This document shows positions 48,611 through 60,605 of a stretch of 64,000 nt of DNA, piece after piece; positions within the stretch are counted from its first letter, which is position 1, and every line of letters begins with the position of its first letter. The DNA is from Galeopsis tetrahit. Taxonomy: Eukaryota; Streptophyta; Magnoliopsida; Lamiales; Lamiaceae. The notes under the pieces are model-generated. The model was not told the DNA's origin. It did not search any database and was given only the letters and a program-made list of their open reading frames with translations. Location: positions 23,868,066 through 23,932,065 of the forward strand of contig OY776124.1 of the NCBI GenBank assembly GCA_963675135.1, written 5' to 3'. Position numbers and translations under genes: made by a program.

Positions 48611-51486
48611 TGCCATTTAACCTCTAAAATACCTAAATGAAGTGTTTTGTAGGATTGCTTGGTGACCAAGCAAACTTTATGTTTTCTTTATTTTGCGGAA
48701 AATCACATTCGTTAGTGCTAAAAAAATCTATAGTTTATCCCACTATAATGTGAACGTGCACTTTCTCCGATTCACTCATCCTCTCTTTTTGAAAAGTTTC
48801 ACTAATTGCAAAAGAGTTAATCATTACCAATTCACATTGGTTCTAGGGTTGTTGTTTTCTATAACTCGTTTATAGTGCCATTTAACCTCAAAACTACCAA
48901 GATGAAGTGTTTTGTATGATTGCTTGGTGACCAAGAAAACTTTATGTTTTCTTTATTTTGCGGAAAATCACATTCGTTAGTGCTAAAAAAATCTATAGTT
49001 TATCCCACTATAATGTGGAAGTGCACTTTCTCCGATTCACTCATTCTCTGTTTTTGAAAAGTTTCACTAATTGCAAAAGAGTTAACCATTACCAAATCAT
49101 ATTGGTTCTAGGGTTGTTGTTTTCTATAATAGTGCCATTTAACCTCTAAAATACCAAAATGAAGTGTTTTGTAGGATTGCTTGGTGACCAAGCAAACTTT
49201 ATGTTTTCTTTATTTTGCGGAAAATCACATTCGTTAGTGCTAAAAAACTCTATAGTTTATCCCACTATAATGTGGAAGTGCACTTTCTCCGATTCATACA
49301 TTCTCTCTTTTTGAAAAGTTTCACTAATTGCAAAAGAGTTAACCATTACCAATTCACATTGGTTCTAGGGTTGTTGTTTTCTATAACTCGTTTATAGTGC
49401 CATTTAACCTTTAAAATACCAAAATGAAGTGTTTTGTAGGATTGCTTGGTGACCAAGCAAACTTTATGTTTTCTTTCTTTTGCGGAAAATTAAATTCGTT
49501 AGTGCTAAAAAACTCTATAGTTTTATCCCACTATAATGTGGAAGTGCACTTTCTCCGATTCAATCGTCCTCTCATTTTGAAAAGTTTCACTAATTGCAAA
49601 AGAGTTAACAATTACCAATTCACATTGGTTCTAGGGTTGTTGTTTTCTATAATAGTGCCATTTAACCACTAAAATACCAAAATGAAGTGTTTTGTAGGAT
49701 TGCTTGGTGACCAAGCAAACTTTATGTTTTCTTTATTTTGCGGAAAATCACATTCGTTAGTGCTCAAAAACTCTATAGTTTAACCCACTATAATGTGGAA
49801 GTGCACTTTCATCGATTCACTCATTCTCTGTTTTTGAAAAGTTTCACTAATTTCAAAAGATTTCACCATTACCAATTCACATTGGTTCTAGGGTTGTTGT
49901 TTTCTATAACTCGTTTATAGTGCCATTTAACCTCTAAAATACCTAAATGAAGTGTTTTGTAGGATTGCTTGGTGACCAAGCAAACTTTATGTTTTCTTTA
50001 TTTTGCGGAAAATCACATTCGTTAGTGCTAAAAAAATCTATAGTTTATCCCACTATAATGTGAACGTGCACTTTCTCCGATTCACTCATCCTCTCTTTTT
50101 GAAAAGTTTCACTAATTGCAAAAGAGTTAACCATTACCAATTCACATTGGTTCTAGGGTTGTTGTTTTCTATAATAGTGCCATTTAACCTCTAAAATACC
50201 AAAATGAAGTGTTTTGTAGGATTGCTTGGTGACCAAGCAAACTTTATGTTTTCTTTATTTTGCGGAAAATCACATTCGTTAGTGCTCAAAAACTCTATAG
50301 TTTTATCCCACTATAATGTGGAAGTGCACTTTCTCCGATTCACTCATCCTCTCTTTTTGAAAAGTTTCACTAATTGCAAAAGAGTTAACAATTACCAATT
50401 CACATTGGTTCTAGGGTTGTTGTTTTCTATAATAGTGTCATTTAACCTCTAAAATACCAAAATGAAGTGTTTTGTAGGATTGCTTGGTGACCAAGCAAAC
50501 TTTATGTTTTCTTTATTTTGCGGAAAATCGCATTCGTTAGTGCTCAAAAACTCTATAGTTTAACCCACTATAATGTGGAAGTGCACTTTCATCGATTCAC
50601 TTATTCTCTGTTTTTGAAAAGTTTCACTAATTTCAAAAGAGTTAACCATTACCAATTCACATTGGTTCTAGGGTTGTTGTTTTCTATAACTCGTTTATAG
50701 TGCCATTTAACCTCTAAAATACCAAAATGAAGTGTTTTGTAGGATTGCTTGGTGACCAAGCAAACTTTATGTTTCTTTATTTTGCGGAAAATCACATTCG
50801 TTAGTGCTAAAAAACTCTATAGTTTATCCCACTATAATGTGGAAGTGCACTTTCTCCGATTCATACATTCTCTCTTTTTGAAAAGTTTCACTAATTGCAA
50901 AAGAGTTAACCATTACCAATTCACATTGGTTCTAGGGTTGTTGTTTTCTATAACTCGTTTATAGTGCCATTTAACCTCTAAAATACCAAAATGAAGTGTT
51001 TTGTAGGATTGCTTGGTGACCAAGCAAACTTTATGTTTCTTTATTTTGCGGAAAATCACATTCGTTAGTGCTAAAAAACTCTATAGTTTATCCCACTATA
51101 ATGTGGATGTGCACTTTCTCCGATTCATACATTCTCTCTTTTTTGAAAAGTTTCACTAATTGCAAAAGAGTTAACCATTACCAATTCACATTGGTTCCAG
51201 GGTTGTTGTTCTCTATAACTCGTTTATAGTGCCATTTAACCTCTAAAATACCAAAATAAAGTGTTTTGTAGGATTGCTTGGTGACCAAGAAAACTTTATG
51301 TTTTCTTTATTTTGCGGAAAATCACATTCGTTAGTGCTATAAAAATCTATAGTTTATCCCACTATAATGTGAACGTGCACTTTCTCCGATTCACTCATCC
51401 TCTCTTTTTGAAAAGTTTCACTAATTGCAAAAGAGTTAACCATTACCAATTCACATTGGTTCTAGGGTTGTTGTTTTCTATAATAG
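48611..51486 (-). repeat. Right arm, mixed monomers without a repeated block
   Basis: Eleven monomers (boundaries 48,875 to 51,486). Variants: tcctatgattg-type ctaccaagatg near 48,893, the rare monomer 49,398-49,655, and tatgtttcttta (1-bp loss) near 50,769 and 51,032. The monomer ending 51,229 also has an extra t (ctttttttga-type run near 51,136), restoring 265 bp. Types recur singly elsewhere in the arm but not in this order. Confidence 0.78.
49398..49655 (-). repeat. Rare monomer, inverted partner of 12,998-13,263
   Basis: It contains ttctttcttttgc, aaattaaattcg, gattcaatcgtcc and ctcattttgaaaag, and is followed by tttaaccactaaaat. Several of these are otherwise seen only, in reverse complement, around 12,981-13,110 in the left arm. 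It lacks the 8-bp segment that the left partner has. Confidence 0.85.
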
Positions 51487-52012
51487 TGACATTTAACCTC
51501 TAAAATACCAAAATGAAGTGTTTTGTAGGATTGCTTGGTGACCAAGCAAACTTTATGTTTTCTTTATTTCGCGGAAAATCACATTCGTTAGTGCTCAAAA
51601 ACTCTAGTTTATCCCACTATAATGTGGAAGTGCGCTTTCACCGATTCACTCATCCTCTCTTTTTGAAAAGTTTCACTAATTGCAAAAGAGTTAATCATTA
51701 CCAATTCACATTGGTTCTAGGGTTGTTGTTTTCTATAACTCGTTTATAGTGCCATTTAACCTCAAAACTACCAAAATGAAGTGTTTTGTAGGATTGCTTG
51801 GTGACCAAGCAAACTTTATGTTTTCTTTATTTCGCGGAAAATCACATTCGTTAGTGCTCAAAAACTCTAGTTTATCCCACTATAATGTGGAAGTGCGCTT
51901 TCACCGATTCACTCATCCTCTCTTTTTGAAAAGTTTCACTAATTGCAAAAGAGTTAATCATTACCAATTCACATTGGTTCTAGGGTTGTTGTTTTCTATA
52001 ACTCGTTTATAG
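51487..52012 (-). repeat. Direct tandem pair of one monomer (2 x 263 bp)
   Basis: Monomers 51,487-51,749 and 51,750-52,012 are the same type side by side, both with tttatttcgcgg, aactctagttt, gtgcgctttcacc and gttaatcatt. They differ at their starts (gacatttaacctctaaaatacc against gccatttaacctcaaaactacc, shown here in part). This is a single-monomer duplication, whereas most of the arm alternates types. Confidence 0.88.
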
Positions 52013-52790
52013 TGCCATTTAACCTCAAAACTACCAAGATGAAGTGTTTTGTATGATTGCTTGGTGACCAAGAAAACTTTATGTTTTCTTTATTTTGCGG
52101 AAAATCACATTCGTTAGTGCTAAAAAAATCTATAGTTTATCCCACTATAATGTGGAAGTGCACTTTCTCCGATTCACTCATTCTCTGTTTTTGAAAAGTT
52201 TCACTAATTGCAAAAGAGTTAACCATTACCAAATCATATTGGTTCTAGGGTTGTTGTTTTCTATAATAATGCCATTTAACCTCTAAAATACCAAAATGAA
52301 GTGTTTTGTAGGATTGCTTGGTGACCAAGCAAACTTTATGTTTTCTTTATTTTGCGGAAAATCGCATTCGTTAGTGCTCAAAAACTCTATAGTTTAACCC
52401 ACTATAATGTGGAAGTGCACTTTCATCGATTCACTTATTCTCTGTTTTTGAAAAGTTTCACTAATTTCAAAAGAGTTAACCATTACCAATTCACATTGGT
52501 TCTAGGGTTGTTGTTTTCTATAACTCGTTTATAGTGCCATTTAACCTCTAAAATACCAAAATGAAGTGTTTTGTAGGATTGCTTGGTGACCAAGCAAACT
52601 TTATGTTTCTTTATTTTGCGGAAAATCACATTCGTTAGTGCTAAAAAACTCTATAGTTTATCCCACTATAATGTGGAAGTGCACTTTCTCCGATTCATAC
52701 ATTCTCTCTTTTTGAAAAGTTTCACTAATTGCAAAAGAGTTAACCATTACCAATTCACATTGGTTCTAGGGTTGTTGTTTTCTATAATAG

Positions 52791-55700
52791 TGACATTTAA
52801 CCTCTAAAATACCAAAATGAAGTGTTTTGTAGGATTGCTTGGTGACCAAGCAAACTTTATGTTTTCTTTATTTTGCGGAAAATCACATTCGTTAGTACTC
52901 AAAAACTCTAGTTTATCCCACTATAATGTGGAAGTGCGCTTTCACCGATTCACTCATCCTCTCTTTTTGAAAAGTTTCACTAATTGCAAAAGAGTTAATC
53001 ATTACAAATTCACATTGGTTCTAGGGTTGTTGTTTTCTATAACTCGTTTATAGTGCCATTTAACCTCTAAAATACCTAAATGAAGTGTTTTGTAGGATTG
53101 CTTGGTGACCAAGCAAACTTTATGTTTTCTTTATTTTGCGGAAAATCACATTCGTTAGTGCTAAAAAAATCTATAGTTTATCCCACTATAATGTGAACGT
53201 GCACTTTCTCCGATTCACTCATCCTCTCTTTTTGAAAAGTTTCACTAATTGCAAAAGAGTTAACCATTACCAATTCACATTGGTTCTAGGGTTGTTGTTT
53301 TCTATAATAGTGCCATTTAACCTCTAAAATACCAAAATGAAGTGTTTTGTAGGATTGCTTGGTGACCAAGCAAACTTTATGTTTTCTTTATTTTGCGGAA
53401 AATCACATTCGTTAGTGCTCAAAAACTCTATAGTTTTATCCCACTATAATGTGGAAGTGCACTTTCTCCGATTCACTCATCCTCTCTTTTTGAAAAGTTT
53501 CACTAATTGCAAAAGAGTTAACAATTACCAATTCACATTGGTTCCAGGGTTGTTGTTCTCTATAACTCGTTTATAGTGCCATTTAACCTCTAAAATACCA
53601 AAATGAAGTGTTTTGTAGGATTGCTTGGTGACCAAGAAAACTTTATGTTTTCTTTATTTTGCGGAAAATCACATTCGTTAGTGCTATAAAAATCTATAGT
53701 TTATCCCACTATAATGTGAACCTGCACTTTCTCCGATTCACTCATCCTCTCTTTTTGAAAATTTTCACTAATTGCAAAAGAGTTAACCATTACCAATTCA
53801 CATTGGTTCTAGGGTTGTTGTTTTCTATAATAGTGACATTTAACCTCTAAAATACCAAAATGAAGTGTTTTGTAGGATTGCTTGGTGACCAAGCAAACTT
53901 TATGTTTTCTTTATTTTGCGGAAAATCACATTCGTTAGTGCTCAAAAACTCTAGTTTATCCCACTATAATGTGGAAGTGCGCTTTCACCGATTCACTCAT
54001 CCTCTCTTTTTGAAAAGTTTCACTAATTGCAAAAGAGTTAATCATTACCAATTCACATTGGTTCTAGGGTTGTTGTTTTCTATAAATCGTTTATAGTGCC
54101 ATTTAACCTCTAAAATACCTAAATGAAGTGTTTTGTAGGATTGCTTGGTGACCAAGCAAACTTTATGTTTTCTTTATTTTGCGGAAAATCACATTCGTTA
54201 GTGCTAAAAAAATCTATAGTTTATCCCACTATAATGTGAACGTGCACTTTCTCCGATTCACTCATCCTCTCTTTTTGAAAAGTTTCACTAATTGCAAAAG
54301 AGTTAACCATTACCAATTCACATTGGTTCTAGGGTTGTTGTTTTCTATAATAGTGCCATTTAACCTCTAAAATACCAAAATGAAGTGTTTTGTAGGATTG
54401 CTTGGTGACCAAGCAAACTTTATGTTTTCTTTATTTTGCGGAAAATCACATTCGTTAGTGCTCAAAAACTCTATAGTTTTATCCCACTATAATGTGGAAG
54501 TGCACTTTCTCCGATTCACTCATCCTCTCTTTTTGAAAAGTTTCACTAATTGCAAAAGAGTTAACAATTACCAATTCACATTGGTTCTAGGGTTGTTGTT
54601 TTCTATAATAGTGTCATTTAACCTCTAAAATACCAAAATGAAGTGTTTTGTAGGATTGCTTGGTGACCAAGCAAACTTTATGTTTTCTTTATTTCGCGGA
54701 AAATCACATTCGTTAGTGCTCAAAAACTCTAGTTTATCCCACTATAATGTGGAAGTGCGCTTTCACCGATTCACTCATCCTCTCTTTTTGAAAAGTTTCA
54801 CTAATTGCAAAAGAGTTAATCATTACCAATTCACATTGGTTCTAGGGTTGTTGTTTTCTATAACTCGTTTATAGTGCCATTTAACCTCAAAACTACCAAG
54901 ATGAAGTGTTTTGTATGATTGCTTGGTGACCAAGAAAACTTTATGTTTTCTTTATTTTGCGGAAAATCACATTCGTTAGTGCTAAAAAAATCTATAGTTT
55001 ATCCCACTATAATGTGGAAGTACACTTTCTCCGATTCACTCATTCTCTGTTTTTGAAAAGTTTCACTAATTGCAAAAGAGTTAATCATTACCAAATCATA
55101 TTGGTTCTAGGGTTGTTGTTTTCTATAATAGTGCCATTTAACCTCTAAAATACCAAAACGAAGTGTTTTGTAGGATTGCTTGGTGACCAAGCAAACTTTA
55201 TGTTTTCTTTATTTTGCGGAAAATCACATTCGTTAGTGCTAAAAAACTCTATAGTTTATCCCACTATAATGTGGAAGTGCACTTTCTCCGATTCATACAT
55301 TCTCTCTTTTTTGAAAAGTTTCACTAATTGCAAAAGAGTTAACCATTACCAATTCACATTGGTTCCAGGGTTGTTGTTCTCTATAACTCGTTTATAGTGC
55401 CATTTAACCTCTAAAATACCAAAATGAAGTGTTTTATAGGATTACTTGGTGACCAAGAAAACTTTATGTTTTCTTTATTTTGCGGAAAATCACATTCGTT
55501 AGTGCTATAAAAATCTATAGTTTATCCCACTATAATGTGAACGTGCACTTTCTCCGATTCACTCATCCTCTCTTTTTGAAAAGTTTCACTAATTGCAAAA
55601 GAGTTAACCATTACCAATTCACATTGGTTCTAGGGTTGTTGTTTTCTATAATAGTGACATTTAACCTCTAAAATACCAAAATGAAGTGTTTTGTAGGATT

Positions 55701-57475
55701 GCTTGGTGACCAAGCAAACTTTATGTTTTCTTTATTTTGCGGAAAATCACATTCGTTAGTGCTCAAAAACTCTAGTTTATCCCACTATAATGTGGAAGTG
55801 CGCTTTCACCGATTCACTCATCCTCTCTTTTTGAAAAGTTTCACTAATTGCAAAAGAGTTAATCATTACCAATTCACATTGGTTCTAGGGTTGTTGTTTT
55901 CTATAACTCGTTTATAGTGCCATTTAACCTCTAAAATACCTAAATGAAGTGTTTTGTAGGATTGCTTGGTGACCAAGCAAACTTTATGTTTTCTTTATTT
56001 TGCGGAAAATCACATTCGTTAGTGCTAAAAAAATCTATAGTTTATCCCACTATAATGTGAACGTGTACTTTCTCCGATTCACTCATCCTCTCTTTTTGAA
56101 AAGTTTCACTAATTGCAAAAGAGTTAACCATTACCAATTCACATTGGTTCTAGGGTTGTTCTTTTCTATAATAGTGCCATTTAACCTCTAAAATACCAAA
56201 ATGAAGTGTTTTGTAGGATTGCTTGGTGACCAAGCAAACTTTATGTTTTCTTTATTTTGCGGAAAATCACATTCGTTAGTGCTCAAAAACTCTATAGTTT
56301 TATCCCACTATAATGTGGAAGTGCACTTTCTCCGATTCACTCATCCTCTCTTTTTGAAAAGTTTCACTAATTGCAAAAGAGTTAACAATTACCAATTCAC
56401 ATTGGTTCCAGGGTTGTTGTTCTCTATAACTCGTTTATAGTGCCATTTAACCTCTAAAATACCAAAATGAAGTGTTTTGTAGGATTGCTTGGTGACCAAG
56501 AAAACTTTATGTTTTTTTTATTTTGCGGAAAATCACATTTGTTAGTGCTATAAAAATCTATAGTTTATCCCACTATAATGTGAACGTGCACTTTCTCCGA
56601 TTCACTCATCCTCTCTTTTTGAAAAGTTTCACTAATTGCAAAAGAGTTAACCATTACCAATTCACATTGGTTCTAGGGTTGTTGTTTTCTATAATAGTGA
56701 CATTTAACCTCTAAAATACCAAAATGAAGTGTTTTGTAGGATTGCTTGGTGACCAAGCAAACTTTATGTTTTCTTTATTTTGCGGAAAATCACATTCGTT
56801 AGTGCTTAAAAACTCTAGTTTATCCCACTATAATGTGGAAGTGCGCTTTCACCGATTCACTCATCCTCTCTTTTTGAAAAGTTTCACTAATTGCAAAAGA
56901 GTTAATCATTACCAATTCACATTGGTTCTAGGGTTGTTGTTTTCTATAACTCGTTTATAGTGCCATTTAACCTCTAAAATACCTAAATGAAGTGTTTTGT
57001 AGGATTGCTTGGTGACCAAGCAAACTTTATGTTTTCTTTATTTTGCGGAAAATCACATTCGTTAGTGCTAAAAAAATCTATAGTTTATCCCACTATAATG
57101 TGAACGTGCACTTTCTCCGATTCACTCATCCTCTCTTTTTGAAAAGTTTCACTAATTGCAAAAGAGTTAACCATTACCAATTCACATTGGTTCTAGGGTT
57201 GTTGTTTTCTGTAATAGTGCCATTTAACCTCTAAAATACCAAAATGAAGTGTTTTGTAGGATTGCTTGGTGACCAAGCAAACTTTATGTTTTCTTTATTT
57301 TGCGGAAAATCACATTCGTTAGTGCTCAAAAACTCTATAGTTTTATCCCACTATAATGTGGAAGTGCACTTTCTCCGATTCACTCATCCTCTCTTTTTGA
57401 AAAGTTTCACTAATTGCAAAAGAGTTAACAATTACCAATTCACATTGGTTCTAGGGTTGTTGTTTTCTATAATAG
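52791..57475 (-). repeat. Right-arm blocks repeated at 2,864 bp and 1,043 bp
   Basis: Boundaries 53,053, 53,310, 53,576, 53,833, 54,096, 54,353 and 54,611 are matched by 55,917, 56,174, 56,440, 56,697, 56,960, 57,217 and 57,475 (offset 2,864). Inside, a four-monomer step of 1,043 bp is visible: 53,053 and 53,310 against 54,096 and 54,353; 55,654, 55,917 and 56,174 against 56,697, 56,960 and 57,217. The stretch 54,612-56,174 is also matched by 59,300-60,862 (offset 4,688). Confidence 0.83.
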
Positions 57476-57740
57476 TGTCATTTAACCTCTAAAATACCAA
57501 AATGAAGTGTTTTGTAGGATTGCTTGGTGACCAAGCAAACTTTATGTTTTCTTTATTTTGCGGAAAATCACATTCGCTAGTGCTCAAAAACTCTATAGTT
57601 TAACCCACTATAATGTGGAAGTGCACTTTCATCGATTCACTCATTCTCTGTTTTTGAAAAGTTTCACTAATTTCAAAAGAGGTAACCATTACCAATTCAC
57701 ATTGGTTCTAGGGTTGTTGTTTTCTATAACTCGTTTATAG

Positions 57741-60605
57741 TGCCATTTAACCTCAAAACTACCAAGATGAAGTGTTTTGTATGATTGCTTGGTGACCAAG
57801 AAAACTTTATGTTTTCTTTATTTTGCGGAAAATCACATTCGTTAGTGCTAAAAAAATCTATAGTTTATCCCACTATAATGTGAACGTGCACTTTCTCCGA
57901 TTCACTCATCCTCTCTTTTTGAAAAGTTTCACTAATTGCAAAAGAGTTAACCATTACCAATTCACATTGGTTCTAGGGTTGTTGTTTTCTATAATAGTGT
58001 CATTTAACCTCTAAAATACCAAAATGAAGTGTTTTGTAGGATTGCTTGGTGACCAAGCAAACTTTATGTTTTCTTTATTCTGCGGAAAATCACATTCGTT
58101 AGTGCTCAAAAACTCTAGTTTATCCCACTATAATGTGGAAGTGCGCTTTCACCGATTCACTCATCCTCTCTTTTTGAAAAGTTTCACTAATTGCAAACGA
58201 GTTAATCATTACCAATTCACATTGGTTCTAGGGTTGTTGTTTTCTATAACTCGTTTATAGTGCCATTTAACCTCAAAACTACCAAGATGAAGTGTTTTGT
58301 ATGATTGCTTGGTGACCAAGAAAACTTTATGTTTTCTTTATTTTGCGGAAAATCACATTCGTTAGTGCTAAAAAAATCTATAGTTTATCCCACTATAATG
58401 TGGAAGTGCACTTTCTCCGATTCACTCATTCTCTGTTTTTGAAAAGTGTCACTAATTGCAAAAGAGTTAACCATTACCAAATCATATTGGTTCTAGGGTT
58501 GTTGTTTTCTATAATAGTGTCATTTAACCTCTAAAATACCAAAATGAAGTGTTTTGTAGGATTGCTTGGTGACCAAGCAAACTTTATGTTTTCTTTATTT
58601 TGCGGAAAATCATATTCGTTAGTGCTAAAAAACTCTATAGTTTTATCCCACAATAATGTGGAAGTGCACTTTCTCCGATTCACTCATCCTCTCTTTTTGA
58701 AAAGTTTCACTAATTGCAAAAGAGTTAACAATTACCAATTCACATTGGTTCTAGGGTTGTTGTTTTCTATAATAGTGTCATTTAACCTCTAAAATACCAA
58801 AATGAAGTGTTTTGTAGGATTGCTTGGTGACCAAGCAAACTTTATGTTTTCTTTATTTTGCGGAAAATCGCATTCGTTAGTGCTAAAAAACTCTATAGTT
58901 TATCCCACTATAATGTGGAAGTGCACTTTCTCCGATTCATACATTCTCTCTTTTTTGAAAAGTTTCACTAATTGCAAAAGAGTTAACCATTACCAATTCA
59001 CATTGGTTCCAGGGTTGTTGTTCTCTATAACTCGTTTATAGTGCCATTTAACCTCTAAAATACCAAAATGAAGTGTTTTGTAGGATTGCTTGGTGACCAA
59101 GCAAACTTTATGTTTTCTTTATTTTGCGGAAAATCATATTCGTTAGTGCTAAAAAACTCTATAGTTTTATCCCACTATAATGTGGAAGTGCACTTTCTCC
59201 GATTCACTCATCCTCTCTTTTTGAAAAGTTTCACTAATTGCAAAAGAGTTAACAATTACCAATTCACATTGGTTCTAGGGTTGTTGTTTTCTATAATAGT
59301 GACATTTAACCTCTAAAATACCAAAATGAAGTGTTTTGTAGGATTGCTTGGTGACTAAGCAAACTTTATGTTTTCTTTATTTCGCGGAAAATCACATTCG
59401 TTAGTGCTCAAAAACTCTAGTTTATCCCACTATAATGTGGAAGTGCGCTTTCACCGATTCACTCATCCTCTCTTTTTGAAAAGTTTCACTAATTGCAAAA
59501 GAGTTAATCATTACCAATTCACATTGGTTCTAGGGTTGTTGTTTTCTATAACTCGTTTATAGTGCCATTTAACCTCAAAACTACCAAGATGAAGTGTTTT
59601 GTATGATTGCTTGGTGACCAAGAAAACTTTATGTTTTCTTTATTTTGCGGAAAATCACATTCGTTAGTGCTAAAAAAATCTATAGTTTATCCCACTATAA
59701 TGTGGAAGTGCACTTTCTCCGATTCACTCATTCTCTGTTTTTGAAAAGTTTCACTAATTGCAAAAGAGTTAACCATTACCAAATCATATTGGTTCTAGGG
59801 TTGTTGTTTTCTATAATAGTGCCATTTAACCTCTAAAATACCAAAACGAAGTGTTTTGTAGGATTGCTTGGTGACCAAGCAAACTTTATGTTTTCTTTAT
59901 TTTGCGGAAAATCACATTCGTTAGTGCTAAAAAACTCTATAGTTTATCCCACTATAATGTGGAAGTGCACTTTCTCCGATTCATACATTCTCTCTTTTTT
60001 GAAAAGTTTCACTAATTGCAAAAGAGTTAACCATTACCAATTCACATTGGTTCCAGGGTTGTTGTTCTCTATAACTCGTTTATAGTGCCATTTAACCTCT
60101 AAAATACCAAAATGAAGTGTTTTATAGGATTGCTTGGTGACCAAGAAAACTTTATGTTTTCTTTATTTTGCGGAAAATCACATTCGTTAGTGCTATAAAA
60201 ATCTATAGTTTATCCCACTATAATGTGAACGTGCACTTTCTCCGATTCACTCATCCTCTCTTTTTGAAAAGTTTCACTAATTGCAAAAGAGTTAACCATT
60301 ACCAATTCACATTGGTTCTAGGGTTGTTGTTTTCTATAATAGTGACATTTAACCTCTAAAATACCAAAATGAAGTGTTTTGTAGGATTGCTTGGTGACCA
60401 AGCAAACTTTATGTTTTCTTTATTTTGCGGAAAATCACATTCGTTAGTGCTCAAAAACTCTAGTTTATCCCACTATAATGTGGAAGTGCGCTTTCACCGA
60501 TTCACTCATCCTCTCTTTTTGAAAAGTTTCACTAATTGCAAAAGAGTTAATCATTACCAATTCACATTGGTTCTAGGGTTGTTGTTTTCTATAACTCGTT
60601 TATAG
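57741..60605 (-). repeat. Right-arm 11-monomer unit (2,865 bp), copy 1
   Basis: Boundaries 57,997, 58,260, 58,517, 58,775, 59,041, 59,299, 59,562, 59,819, 60,085, 60,342 and 60,605. Shared rare marks with copy 2 are tttattctgcgg, gcaaacgag, gaaaagtgtcac, cccacaataatg, gtgactaagc and ccaaaacgaag. The first monomer of copy 1 begins with ctcaaaactaccaag, copy 2 with ctctaaaatacctaaatg, so the duplication joint lies inside this monomer. Confidence 0.92.
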